Assembly: GCA_017979445.1 (NCBI GenBank)
Contig: CM030706.1
Span: 13,130,967-13,194,966, forward strand
DNA: 64,000 nucleotides
From: Akebia trifoliata
Taxonomy: Eukaryota > Streptophyta > Magnoliopsida > Ranunculales > Lardizabalaceae
Reading direction: 5' to 3'
A program made the position numbers and the translations under genes. Of this stretch, positions 1-11,252 are shown piece by piece. How positions within the stretch are numbered: position 1 is the first letter of the stretch; every line of letters begins with the position of its first letter. The notes below the pieces were generated by a model, which made no database searches, had not been told where the DNA came from, and was given only the letters and a program-made list of their open reading frames with translations.

Positions 1-720
1 TTTTGGTAGTCTGATGGTTAGATCCTTAACTTGTAAGTGATGAATTTTGACTTTCTTGTAAAACATGCGAGTAACTCCTCTCCGTTGACAGACCAAATAT
101 GTTTCTAACAATTAACTTCCATCAAGACCTTGAGATACAGGGTTTTCCATTTTAACCGGTAAGATTGCTTCCATATCATACACTAGAGTGACTCTAGTGG
201 AAGACTGTATTGAAGTGTAATATGTCCATAGCGCGAATGGTAACTTCTCTGGCCAATCCCGGTGTGATGTGTGATTGACACATTTTCACGATGATTGTCT
301 TGAGATTTTTACTAGCTGCTTCAACTATTCCATCTATCTGAAAATAGTAAACTTTTTAAAAGTCCAGCACCGATACATTTTGTAATCTCTCCTTTGACTA
401 TGTGAGTCTATTCTAGTTTGTACATGTGGTGTTTTCACAGGATGGGTATATATTTCATGTTGAACAACACTCAAATTTAACTGACATATCCTCATAGGAC
501 CATGTAAGCAAGTCTTTTGAATTTTCTGAATAAATTCATTATCTCTTCGTGTTCCTCTGGGGATAAGTTAGTTCCACTCTAAATTTCTTGGGAATTATTT
601 TTGTTCCGAGGTCAATGACCTTTGTTTCCTCGAGCAAGACATTTATCTTCTCATTCAGGAGGGGGTTCCTTATTAGAGGAATTTGTCATTGAAGCCAGGT
701 TATTAGTTAAATCGTTAATG
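1..720 (-). pseudogene. Tat/Ogre pol remnant of element E1 (integrase tail joined to pre-RT)
   Basis: Read on the minus strand, about 1-345 matches the C-terminal half of the integrase core and its tail, as in 15130-15480 and 26620-26930. About 430-700 matches the linker just before reverse transcriptase, as in 29370-29490 and 14690-14870. RT, both RNase H domains and the first part of integrase are missing between them, so nothing here can be translated as a polymerase. The same join occurs in E3, so this is a shared deletion derivative. Indels and stops are frequent. The rest of the element lies beyond the left edge. Confidence 0.75.
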
Positions 721-2040
721 TGCTCGATGTATTCAAAATTTTTTTTAGCCAATCAAATTCAGATGGGGCGACTGACACCTCTATAGACTTGACAAATTAA
801 CTTGACTCAATAGAAAAAGAGTAAAGTCGATCTAAAGTAAACATGATATTGAAAAATTGGAGTTGAGCTAACTCAAATAACTCATGAAAACTCAAGACAA
901 CTACCCACAACGGACTTGATTAGGACTGAGGACTGAGACATTACCTACAACCAATAGAATTGAGGCACGGTGATCTTCAGGGAACAACTGGGCGATATTG
1001 AGAAATTCTGAGGCTATTTCTAACTGTTAAGTTGGTACTGACATTTGTTCTAACTGACCGAACTTACAACCCTAGCTAGACAATGGACGATTGAGCTTAG
1101 GTGCAATGATAACCTTGAGATACCATCAAATGTGAATCTGATCAATTTCAGTGTTACCCCCTTGATAACATTTTAAATGAATCCTAAGATTTTATCGAAT
1201 TCTGTGCACCAATCCATTAAACAATTCATTCATGTAATGGTTATTCAAAAGGAAAATAATTTTATTGCACTCTTGAAAATTATCGACAAATAATGTTTTC
1301 ATTGAAAAAAAAAACTTCACAAATTTGATTATTTTTTTGCAGTCATTTTCTTTTTAGAAAAATACATTTTAGTAATTTTTCAAGGTTCATGCAAAAAATA
1401 GATTTTTGGTAAAAAACATATTTCAAACATTTTCCATGCAAAAGTAGATCTTTTGTAAATCATTTTTCCTTCATTTTCTTTTCTTTTGGAAAGCATTTTC
1501 TTTTGAAAAATATTTTTTCTAAAAAATACTTTCCTTTTGTAAATCACTTTTCTTCTTTGAAAATAGGTTGAAACCCGAATTTAGCAAAGAATTTGATTTC
1601 CATTTTGATTTAAATGGCCCGGCCCATCATGATTGTTGGATCGATATGGACTGGGTCATTATGAATTATTGCAAAAAATGGATTATTTATTGGGTCGGTG
1701 CACCCATTTTAATCGAGTAAAACAAAAAATTGTAATCCTTAAGGACAACCATACATTCTAATCTTATCATTCACATACATTCATCATTCACAAGGTTCTA
1801 TTCAATAAACAACCCGGGAACACCTACGATATGTTTGAGTCGTGACCTATAGGGGAAATTTCTAGACTTTAAGCTTACTACGTGCAATGCATTTTTATCT
1901 GGCCACCCTTGCCCAAGTACACCTATATACCTCTCGAGCGTACTCAATCAGACGATACGTGGTGATTTGGTTTGATATACCGTATAGGTGATAATCTAAA
2001 ACTTCAACTCACTTCTCTGAAGCTAAAAACAACCAGTTTA
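721..2040 (-). other. E1 internal region: gag-start remnant and 5' UTR lacking ORF1
   Basis: Reverse-complement counterpart of about 13560-14620 in E3. It holds a degraded start of gag (near 1020-1130), the sequence that flanks ORF1 in E7 and E9 (near 1140-1250) with ORF1 itself deleted, and an A/T-rich stretch of imperfect TTTTCCAAAAGAA-like repeats (about 1280-1570). No open frame of note. Confidence 0.65.
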
Positions 2041-2640
2041 AATCCCAGATTAGAGGTGGCGCGCGATGCTTGAGCAAAGGCACTCTTAAATCACCTATTT
2101 TCTAAAATAGAAGTACTCTATCCTCCTAGTACCATAGTACATCGGAGCAGGATCTCGCTTAGGTACTTGTTTTAACCAAAAAGTGCAACTGATGTACTTG
2201 GATCATCTTTGATATACCTGTGGGTACGAGTCAAGAGTTGTATCTTTCATAAATGGTTTGGCATCCCACGAGGGGACCGACCACGTACTAGTACTACATT
2301 GGCAATCGGGACATGTGACTGTGTGGTTCACAATAGGTCAAAGGCTCAGGTCGCTCCAGCCTGGGTGTATCGATATACCTTTCAGAGTCACCTGATCAAA
2401 CGGTACTGATGCCCCAGTTTGATATACCCTAAGGTACGTGACTGAAGTTGTGGTTTTCATGAATGACGTCGCATCTCCAAGGAGACCGGTCCATGCACTA
2501 GTGCCACATTGGCTATAAGGAACATGCAAGCGTGCAAAATGATAAATATGTTAGTGGTGTGTGTAAAACAGGATAAGGGTGTGCCCAGGGCCTTTTCAAA
2601 CAAATGGGCCCACAAGCTTGATCAAAGCACAACATATATT
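2041..2640 (-). repeat. Duplicated palindromic leader module, E1 copy
   Basis: This stretch recurs in E3 (12760-13420), E7 (45180-45790) and E9 (61010-61630). It is an imperfect direct duplication. Each half has a ten-base palindrome centred on ACTAGT (GTACTAGTAC near 2286, GCACTAGTGC near 2497) and a downstream GGTATA motif. It sits between the LTR/leader and the place where ORF1 should begin. The short open frames across it differ between copies and are not conserved. Confidence 0.75.
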
Positions 2641-5072
2641 CAAGCATCAATGACATCAAATATCCAAAAATCAATAGATCATACCAATCAAATTATCAAA
2701 GATTGAATAAATGCATATAACAAGAGCAAGCATAACACATTAAATCAATAGCATCAAATGACAAAGGAAGAACTGATCATGATCAAATATGCATATATCA
2801 TGGTAAATCAATCAATGAATATAACATGGAATAACTGATCCAATCCAATATTGAAACAAGCACAGAATTTTTTAATCCAAATCAAATGGATTTCTTTTTT
2901 ATGGTCCAATCAAAGGTTATTTTGGGTGACCCAAAATAATTCGAAACTTCATAGAATATTAAATTGAGGATAAAATGGTAATTGTGGAGCAGTGATGAAT
3001 CTTTTTTAATTTTTTATTTTTTTAAAAAATGAACAAAACCAATTTTTTTATGATCCAAACAAAAATCACTTTGGGTGAGGACTAAACTAGCTTGACTAAC
3101 ACAATAAGATTTCAAAATTACTAAGGGTCATTATGCCATGTGGTTCATCATGTCGACAATCCAATGTCACAACCTTATAGATTTTGATGGAAAAATTTGA
3201 ATCCGAAAGTGAAATTCACATTTTTTATTACTCTGATCCAATATTTTGGAAATAAATGGCTATGAAATCATATTTGAAATCAAAATTAATTTTTAAAAAA
3301 TTTCTTGAAATTCTTTTTTTTTATTATTTTAAAAAACTCGTAGAATTTCATCTGCCATAAGCACGTGGCATTGGGTCTCCTTTTTTAGTGCCACGTGGTA
3401 AGATTAAAGACCCTTAATAAGAAATCTTACTAAGTTAGTAAGGTTAGCCCTTTTTCATGGTTTGTTAAAATAAAAATATATATATATAACAAAATTTTGT
3501 TAGGATGCTGCCAGCACACATTTTTTTTTTCGAGTAACAAATTTCATAAAATAGTAAGTTTTGTGATAAAAATGCCGAAAGGACAAGGTGGGCCCTGCCA
3601 TGATTTGCAAAACAAAGAAAAAAAAAACTTTATAAAACATTTTTCTTTTATTGTATTTGCTGCCAGCCACACTCACAAGACAAAAAAGAAACTCTTTATT
3701 TTTGTTTAGCTATCATCATACACAAATTCAAAACCAACAGCACCCCCCTTTTTTTTGTTTTTATAAAAAAACCCTTTCTTTCTTTCAAGTTTTGCCTGAA
3801 CACTTTCATTCAACAAATTGTACAACTGGTTTAGTTTTTATCAACCCGTGGTTTCAAAAAATTTCTGATAGTTTCCTGCAAACAAAGCGCCCTTCGGAAT
3901 CATCACGAACACAACCAGAGTCGACAAGGAGCTCTCCAATGGCATCGAAACCCCCTCTCTCTTCAATCATTTTTTTTCTAAATATATATCCAACCGATCT
4001 TTTTCACTTCTCTAAAAGATAAAAAAAGGGTTCTTAGAATAAAAGAGATATATTCTAAATCAGAAGTGATCACGCTGAAGATCTTTTATGTGGAATGTTA
4101 TTAGTAATAATCTATGAGCAGAGACCAAGTGGAATTGGGAAGCAAAGAAATAAAAGAGCAAACATAAGGATTGATGATGCCACCTCTTGCTTGAACCCAC
4201 ACCTTCCCCAAGAAATCGTTCTTTGAGTTAAAGAAAATCAAGAAAAGGATTGGAGTTCTTGATGGAGAGAATTGAGTGTGCCGAGAGGACCCATCACAGA
4301 GCGAGAGAGAGAGAGACGTTCTCTCTCTTTCTTTTCTGTTTTTCATTTTTAAACATTTGGAGAAGGAGATAAAAACTCAAAAGCTGTTTTCTACTAATGG
4401 CACACCACGCGTAAAAATATTTGTTTTTTTTATTTTTTTATTTTATTTTTTTTTCAAATCCTCTCCTCATCATAAACAACATTAAAAAAGGTAAATTTTT
4501 TATTTCTTACCACATCACTCACAAATAATTTATTTTCACAACTCGCCACCTATGCCTAGTAACGTACTAAAAAAAATTTATCCAAATTTTTTTTAAAAAA
4601 AATAAAAATCCATAACTCACATTCCAACCACCATCATTTCATCCTCAATTTATGTCAATTTGAATCTTTCATTATTTAGGGTCATCCCAAAATGACCCTA
4701 AATTGAACCAAAAAAAAAAATTATATGTCAAATCCGAAATATCCAAAATTGAACCAAAGGGTACTAATAAAGGATAATAAAAACCGAAAAAATAATTCAA
4801 ATAAAAATGAGTCAACACCCATTATTTTAGACCATTACCTTTTTGAAATTCTGCATGATTTAAAGGTTATTCCGAATGACCCTAGATGATCCATAAAAAA
4901 TTGCCAAAACAAAATATTCAACATCCAAACCAGTGTTCAATAATTGAGCCAAGGAATGATAAAAAAAAAATCAAACAAACAAATAACTAAAAATAAAATA
5001 AAATAATTAAAAAACTAGGTCCTACTGGCAATGCTTCCCATACTTGGGACTTTTCAAATTTGATTCTCAAAT
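2641..5072 (-). other. E1 untranslated leader
   Basis: Transcribed leader between the primer-binding site and the palindromic module. It is recognisable from matches at 4610-5070 versus 56680-57090 and 2890-3000 versus 56120-56220. It includes a GA microsatellite near 4302-4325 and T-rich runs. The open frames at 3497-4022 and 4101-4485 are short, low in complexity and not conserved in the other leaders; I see no gene. Confidence 0.6.
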
Positions 5073-5091
5073 GTCCCCAGTGGAGTCACCA
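5073..5091 (-). promoter_or_regulatory. Primer-binding site of E1 (tRNA-Arg type)
   Basis: On the minus strand it reads TGGTGACTCCACTGGGGAC, one transition away from TGGCGACTCCACTGGGGA seen at 44063. This resembles the complement of the 3' end of plant tRNA-Arg, the primer I associate with Tat/Ogre elements. It lies one base inside the LTR end (CA at 5094-5093). Confidence 0.75.
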
Positions 5092-5092
5092 C

Positions 5093-5978
5093 TGAAAGCA
5101 CCATCAATCCGCGGGGTGCGCGGATCCGCTTTTGACCTTTAAGGTTTGGGAGTCGTCACCTAGTTATTATAGTCTAGGAACCGAACATTGACTTGAAACG
5201 GATAAACAAACAACTAATCTACTAAAAAATACTGAATCTGGGGATCACATTACGGGGTTGGAAGGTGTTAGGCACCAACCCCGCCCGACAAATGCCGGTC
5301 TCTACTAATTACCAAATAGAACTACATTGTTAAAAGACCTAATCAATAAAAAAAATTAAAATTTTTACCTTTACGAAGACAACGGTCTTGTTCCCTCAGA
5401 TGTGACAGAATAATTCTTCTTACAGTACTCCTTGCTTCGTTCTGTCACTGGATTCATTTCGGATCTCCAAAACAAAATATCTCCTTCTAAATGTTTTTAA
5501 TTTTTTTATGGATTTCTGTGGTGCTTTGGAAGGGTTTCTAGGTGTTTTTTGAGCTAAAATTGGGGTATGGATGTTAGGTAAGGAGTTAGGACTTCAAAAT
5601 TAGGGTTTATGGAATGCTAGGGAAGCTTTCTGACCTACTTTTTCTAGGATTTATTTTTAGATAAGAAAATAGGTTGTAGGGACCCCTATTTATAGATTTT
5701 TTTTAAGTGCCTTTTAGATAAAGTTAATGTTTAATTATAATTCTTTTAGACAGAGTTATTGTTTAATTATAATTATTTTAGGTAGAGTTATATTTTAATT
5801 AGAATTATTTTAACTAGAGTTATTATTTAATTATTTTAACTGTTAGCTTGAGATACCTCATCTGAATTTCTGAAACACATCTAGTAACAAATAAAGCATT
5901 GGAATAAACATCCATCATTGAAAACCGTTGCAATCGGGTTGACGAGTTGATTAATCAGGCGAGTGCAAAAATGGGGTG
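5093..5978 (-). repeat. LTR of E1 (internally deleted copy, joined to the next LTR)
   Basis: Ends in CA at 5094-5093 next to the primer-binding site. It shares its U3 start, TATA box (minus-strand TATAAATAG near 5686-5694), R/U5 hairpins and terminus with the LTR at 5980-7440, but lacks about 640 bases upstream of the TATA box; the join is near 5842. At 5978 it has lost its TGTAGACA start where it meets the neighbouring LTR. The same internal deletion and the same LTR-LTR join recur at 11240-11592 in E3. Confidence 0.8.
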
Positions 5979-5979
5979 A

Positions 5980-7440
5980 CGCCCTCAATCCGCGGATCCG
6001 CTTTTGACCTTTGAGGTTTGGGAGTCGCCACCTAATTATTACGATCTAGGAACCGAACATTGACTCGAAATAAATAAACAAACAATTAATCTACTAAAAA
6101 ATACTGAATCCGGAGATCACATTACGGGGTTTGAAGGTGTTAGGCACCAACCCCGCTCGGCAAACGTCGGTTTCTACTAATTCTCAAATAGAACTACATT
6201 GCTAAAAGACCTAGTCAATAAAAAAAATTAAAATTTTTACCTTTACGAAGACAACGGTCTTGTTCCCTCAGATCTGGCAGAATAATTCTTCGTACAGTAC
6301 TCCTTGCTTCGTTCTATCACCAGATTTGTTTCGGATCTCCAAAATAAAGTATCTCCTTCTGAATGTTTCTAATTTTTCATGGATTTCTAAGGTATTTTAG
6401 AAGGGTTTCTAGGTATTTTTTGAGCTAAAGTTGGGGTATGGATGTTAGGTAAGGAGTTAAGACTTCAAAATTAGGGTTTATGGGAGGCTAAGAAAGCTTT
6501 TTGACCTACTTTTTCTAGGGTTTATTTTTATATACGAAAATATGTTGTAGGGACCCTTATTTATAGATTTTTTTACGTGTTTGTTTAGATAGAGTTAGTG
6601 TTTAATTATAATTATTTTAGGTAAAGTTATACTTTAATTATAATTATTTTAAGTAGAGTTATTATTTAATTAGAATTCTATTAAAATTTTGACTTTAGTC
6701 TTACTTGATTGACTTTAAGATTGACTTTAGTCTTACTTGATTGACTTTAGTTTTATTTGATTGACTTTAAAATATTGACTTTAGTCTTACTGGATTGACT
6801 TTAATTTTAAGAAGGATTTTATTTTACATTAATTAATATTTTAATTATTAATTTCGAAATTTTTAATTATTAAAATTGTAAAATTATTGTTTTGCCCTCG
6901 GAGAGGACTTTTTGCGTTTTAAGTCAGTTTTTTATGTTTCAGGATGTTTTAGAATCGATTTTTCGAAAGGAATTCAATGAAAATATTGATTTGTGTAGTT
7001 TATGAAATTTTTTGTTCGAAATGGTCGTGAACTTTATGAGGGGCATTTTCGTAATTTTTTCAAATTTTGTGAAAATTGGTGAAATGATTTATTTGGTTTT
7101 GATTTATTATTTTAGGTGTTTGAAAGGATTTTCCTAAGCGTGATGTAGCCTCTAGGGATGTTTTTAGGTTAGGGGTATTTTGATAATTTGGTTATTTTTT
7201 AGTGATTTTTATCGTAAAGCTTCTTTTTGTCTGAAAAATGATGATTTTTATGTTTTTGGGGTTATTTTTTACTAGCGTAGCGTGGTTTCTACAATTTTGT
7301 TAGCTTGAGATACCTCATCTGAATTTCTAAAATATATCGAGCAATAAATAAAGCATTGGAACATCATCCATCATTAGGAACTGTTGCAATCGGGTTGACG
7401 AGTTGATTAATCAGGCGAATGCAAAAATGGGGTGTCTACA
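5980..7440 (-). repeat. 3' LTR of E2
   Basis: Starts TGTAGACACCCC at 7440 on the minus strand, directly after a polypurine tract. It carries seven TTGACTTT motifs at 6688-6802 (plus-strand reading), a TATA-like box near 6560 and the U5 sequence GGTGCCTAACACC. Its last bases are missing at the join with the LTR at 5093-5978. Confidence 0.8.
6688..6802. promoter_or_regulatory. W-box-like cluster in LTR U3
   Basis: Seven copies of TTGACTTT in about 115 bases, upstream of the LTR TATA box. TTGAC(C/T) is the core bound by WRKY factors. The same motif on the opposite strand (AAAGTCAA) is dense in the U3 of E3 (10275-10570, 25025-25320) and E9 (58085-58260). Confidence 0.5.
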
Positions 7441-7453
7441 GATGCCCCTCTTT
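7441..7453 (-). promoter_or_regulatory. Polypurine tract of E2
   Basis: Minus-strand AAAGAGGGGCATC immediately precedes the TGTAGACA start of the LTR, as at 24238-24250 in E3. This is where plus-strand DNA synthesis would start. Confidence 0.7.
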
Positions 7454-7789
7454 GGTAGAGGGTTGAAGTAAACTAGATAGCAATTATATTTTGGTAGATA
7501 GTGCAATATTTGAATGCCAAAGCTAGTGACAGTTCATTTTGTAGCCTGATTTAGCAATTCGTTGGGGTGTTCGGATCCTTGAGGGTAAAACTCTCCCCGA
7601 ACTAAAAGGTTGTCTGGTCCTTGAACGCGAAATCTCACTGGTAGTGTCAGATCCTTGAATTTAGAAAATTCTCCTTGACTAAAAATAAATAAATGTGAGT
7701 GTGTGTGCTGTGAAACTGAGTAAAATCTGAGCACAAAATCAATATAAATTGAGCATAATCTAAGTAAAATCTAAGCATAAATTGAGCAT

Positions 7790-8345
7790 ACTCTGAGAAA
7801 AAGTTAGCATAATCTGAGTAAAATCCAAGATAACCCTTGACGGCAACTGAGCAAAATCCAAGTTAACCCTTGGCGGTAACTGAGTAAAATCCAAGATAAC
7901 CCTTGGCGGCAACTGAGCAAAATTCAAGTTAACCCTTGGCGGCAACTGAGCAAAATCCAAGATAACCCTTGGTGGCAATTGAGCAAAATCCAAGTTAACC
8001 CTTGGCGACAACTGAGCAAAATCCAAGGGTTAAATTGAGCAAAATCCAAGATAACCCTTGGCAGCATCTGAGCAAAATCCAAATTAACCCTTAGCGGCAA
8101 CTGAGCAAAATCCAAGATAACCCTTGGCGGCAATTGAACAAAATCCAAGTTACCCTTGGCGGCAACTGAGCAAAATCCAAGGGTTAAACTAAGCAAAATC
8201 CAAGATAACCCTTGGCAGTATCTGAGCAAAATCCAAGATAACCCTTGGCAGCAACTGAGCAAAATCCAAGTTAACCATTGGCAGCAAATGAGTAAAATCC
8301 AAGATAACCCTTGGCAGCAACTGAGCATAATTCTGAGAAACCCTC
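7790..8345 (-). repeat. 33-bp minisatellite in the E2 3' UTR
   Basis: About 16 tandem copies. On the minus strand the unit contains GCCGCCAAGGG, then TTATCTTGG or TTAACTTGG, then ATTTTGCTCAG. Because the unit is 33 bp it reads as an 11-residue periodic peptide (DFAQLPPRVIL) when open, which I regard as incidental. The same 33-bp unit begins the large array in E3 at 17185. Confidence 0.9.
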
Positions 8346-9129
8346 GACGATATCTGGCTAAGTAAAACTAAGAATTAAGGAATAAATCTAGGAAAGAACG
8401 ATTGAAAATGAATCTAGAAAATAGTGATTGAATCTGGGAATGAATAGATCTGGGAAAGAATGAATGTCCTATCTCCTATTATAGGTGAAAGGGTTATGAG
8501 TTAATCTCTGGGCAAAACCAAATGTGAGATCCGAAATGCTTTTGTTTGAACCTCAAGGTTTTATCCAAAAGTTTTATGAATTTAAAACCTGGATTTTTAT
8601 TTCTCTTGAACCACAAGGATTTTCAAAAAAATGTTATCAAGAGGGTAAACTTAAGTTTGGGATTCCTTTTATCTTTTAGGATTAACATTGCTCAAAAATA
8701 AAATGCCCCTAGTTTGACAATAAACATGGCATTGGAGATAATTGAATACAAAAAAAAATGCCCCTAGTATAAGGGGGAAATTATATATCAGAGAAAAAAG
8801 AAAATGCCCCTTGTATGAATGTTTGAAATATTTGATTATCACAAGCGCAATAAAGATCCAATTTTTAATTTTGATTAATCTTATTGAAGGTTTTGAGTCA
8901 GGCTCTAAAAAATAAAATATTTCCTTTGGAGACTCATCATAGAATTCACCATTCTCTCCATTAGTTCACTTGGGGAAGTAAAAATTTTCAGATTGATCGT
9001 AGACAAGATTCTTGAGGCTTCTGAGTCTGTGCCTAGTTTAAGCTAAGTATTGAACTTGATTATTCGGACTTCTGATGTTTCAGCTTGGACCGCTCTTAGC
9101 TTTTTAATCCCCCAGAGATTTTTTTATTT

Positions 9130-9360
9130 TTTTTGTTGCTCTAACTTTTGCCTAGATTGCCCTTTTCAGGTTTTCAATCTAGCTAGCTTGCTCTAGCTTT
9201 TGCCTAGATCGCCTTTTTAGATTTTCAATCTAGCGAGTTTTTTTTTTCTTTGTTCTAATTATTGCCAAAGTCATCCTTTCAGATTTTCAACCTTGCGAAC
9301 TTACAATAATTTTTGCCTAAATCGCCCTTTTCAACCTAGCAGACTTTTTCTCTTTTTTTT
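9130..9360 (-). repeat. About 50-bp tandem repeat in the E2 3' UTR
   Basis: Four or so degenerate copies of a unit with TTTTGCCTAGAT, CGCC and TTTTCAATCTAGC. It is the inverted counterpart of 16206-16425 in E3. Confidence 0.7.
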
Positions 9361-9497
9361 TTTGAACTTATGGAATTTCTGTCTGATCATGCTTTGCTAT
9401 CTTCCTTGACTTTTCGTATGGAACTTAGGAGGACTTTTATGGGTAAACTTAGGACTGGGTATAAAATAAAAGGATTTTGAGGCTCAAAAACTTGAAT

Positions 9498-9502
9498 GCC
9501 CC
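9498..9502. repeat. Target site duplication GCCCC, left copy
   Basis: GCCCC directly precedes the TG of the left LTR of E3 and recurs at 26012-26016 after the CA of the right LTR. The flanks rejoin to give the uninterrupted 3' UTR sequence present at 16012-16040. Confidence 0.9.
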
Positions 9503-10401
9503 TGTAGACACCCCATTTTTGCATCCGCCTAATTAATCAAGTCGTCAACCCGATTGCAAAGGTTCCCAATGATGGATGTCTATTCCAATGCTTTATTTTG
9601 TTATCAGATATATTTCAGAAATTCGGATGAGGTATCTCGAACTGACAAAACTTAGAAACCGCGCTATGCTAGGAAAATACGACCCCAGAAATATAGAAAT
9701 CATCATCTTGCAAACCAAAAAGAAGCTTCACGATAAAAATCACTAAAAATGATCAAATTATCAAAATACCCCTAACATCAAAACAACCTTAAAGCCTACA
9801 TTACGCTTAGGAAAATCCGTTCAAATACATAAAACGATAAATCGAAACCAAATAAATCATTTCGCCAATTTTCACAAAATTTGACAAAATAGTGAAAATA
9901 CCCCTCATAAAATTCACAACCATTTTACACAAAAAAATTCATAAATGACAAAAATCAACATTCTCATTGAATTCCTTACGAAAAACTGATTTCAAAACAT
10001 CCTGAAACATTGAAAAACGACTTAAAACGTAAAAAATCCTCTCCGAGGGCAAAATGGTAATTTCATAATTTTAATAATTAAAAATTTTGAAATAAATCAT
10101 TAAATAATGTAAAGTGAAACATTAATAAAATTAATTATAAAATTTAAACCAAAAAATTGATCAATCAGGCTTTCAAGAAAAATTGTTGATGGTTCGCAAG
10201 ATATTTCTTTAATGACCCCTCCATTTGGGGGTCCAAAGAATCAAAGATATAATAGAGGGGGGTTCTCCAAAAATTTAAAGTCAACCAAGCAAGACTAAAG
10301 TCAAGATACTAAAGTCAATCAAATAAGACCAAAGTCAAAATTAAAGTCAATTAAGTAAGACTAGAGTCAAGTATTAAAGTCAATCTCATAAGACTAAAGT
10401 C

Positions 10402-10665
10402 AAAACCCTAATCTAAACTAATCGAGTCAATCTTATAAGACTAAGGTCAAAACCCTAAATCAAAACCCTAATCTAATCAAGTCAATCTCATAAGACCAAG
10501 GTTAAAATCCTAAATCAAAACCCTAATCTAAACTAATCAAATCAATCTCATAAGACTAAAGTCAAAACCCTAAATTAAAACCCTAAAGACTAAGTCAAAA
10601 CCCTAATTGAAACCCTAAAAGAAACCCTAATCAAACCCTAATGCTTCTAAAAACTTTATAAATAG
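10402..10665 (+). promoter_or_regulatory. LTR promoter: telo-box cluster and TATA box
   Basis: Ten exact AAACCCTAA motifs lie between about 10402 and 10642; the last ends about 15 bases before TATAAATAG (10657-10665). AAACCCTAA is the telo-box known from plant promoters. The right LTR has the same arrangement (25148-25413). Upstream are AAAGTCAA motifs, the complement of W-box cores. Confidence 0.6.
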
Positions 10666-11063
10666 GAGCCTCCACACCCTATTTTCGTATCAAAGAAAAA
10701 ACCTTAGGAAAAGTAGGTAAAGAAGCCTCCATAGCCTCCCCAAAACCCTAATTTTGGAGCCCCAACTCCTTCCCTAACACCCCTACTCAGATTTTAGCCT
10801 AAAAAACACCCAAAAACCTCTCAAAAATATCCCAAAAATCCATAACAAATTCGAAGCACCCAGATCCAAGAAGGAGATACCTTACCTCGGAGATCAGGAA
10901 TTAGATCCGGAGATAGAACGAAGTAAGGAATACGGTACAAGGAGCCATTCTCACCAGATCTGAGGGAATAACACTTTTGCAGATCAAAGGTAATTTTTTT
11001 TTATTTTTTTTTTTAATCTAGGTTTATCATTAGCAATGTAGATCTATTTGGGATAAGTAGAGA

Positions 11064-11108
11064 CCGGCATTGGCCGGGCGGGGTTGGTGCCTAACACCTT
11101 CCAACCCC
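11064..11108 (+). promoter_or_regulatory. Two inverted repeats in LTR R/U5
   Basis: CCGGC-ATTG-GCCGG (11064-11077) is followed by GGGGTTGG (11080-11087) and its complement CCAACCCC (11101-11108), enclosing GGTG and CACC. In RNA both would fold as hairpins about 400 nt downstream of the TATA box. Copies occur in all Tat LTRs of the TGTAGACA type in this window. Confidence 0.6.
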
Positions 11109-11252
11109 GTAACATGGTCCCCAGATTCAGATTTCTATAGTAGATTAGTTCTTTTTATCCATTGTAGGGTCAATTTGGTTCCTAGACCACAATAACTAGG
11201 TGGCGACTCCCAAACCTCAAGGGTCAAAAGCGGATCCGCGGATTGAGGGCGT

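Larger units (their letters stand above)
7454..9502 (-). other. 3' UTR of E2
   Basis: Inverted counterpart of 16020-17180 plus 23920-24240 in E3. It contains the 33-bp minisatellite (7790-8345), several AATGCCCC motifs (8700-8815 and 9495-9502), and a second minisatellite of about 50 bp (9130-9360). No coding sequence: the frames across 7760-8328 come from the 33-bp repeat, whose length is a multiple of three. The UTR is interrupted at 9502 by E3. Confidence 0.75.
9503..11252 (+). repeat. 5' LTR of E3
   Basis: Direct counterpart of 24251-26011. By eye I count about 16 differences in the first 300 bases and fewer later. TATA box TATAAATAG at 10657-10665; R/U5 inverted repeats at 11064-11077 and 11080-11108. 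The last bases are lost at the join with a second, truncated LTR. Confidence 0.9.

Noticed and set aside
2000..2640. The repeated segment as a fourth type of LTR
   Set aside because: Its copies at 12760, 45180 and 61010 all lie inside elements, between primer-binding site and ORF1, so it is internal leader sequence.
3497..4022. Small host genes in the A/T-rich stretch
   Set aside because: Frames are short, rich in homopolymer-coded residues, and fall inside a retrotransposon leader.
10402..10642. Interstitial telomere repeat
   Set aside because: The AAACCCTAA motifs are separated by other bases rather than in head-to-tail CCCTAAA tandem, and they sit at the same place in both LTRs.
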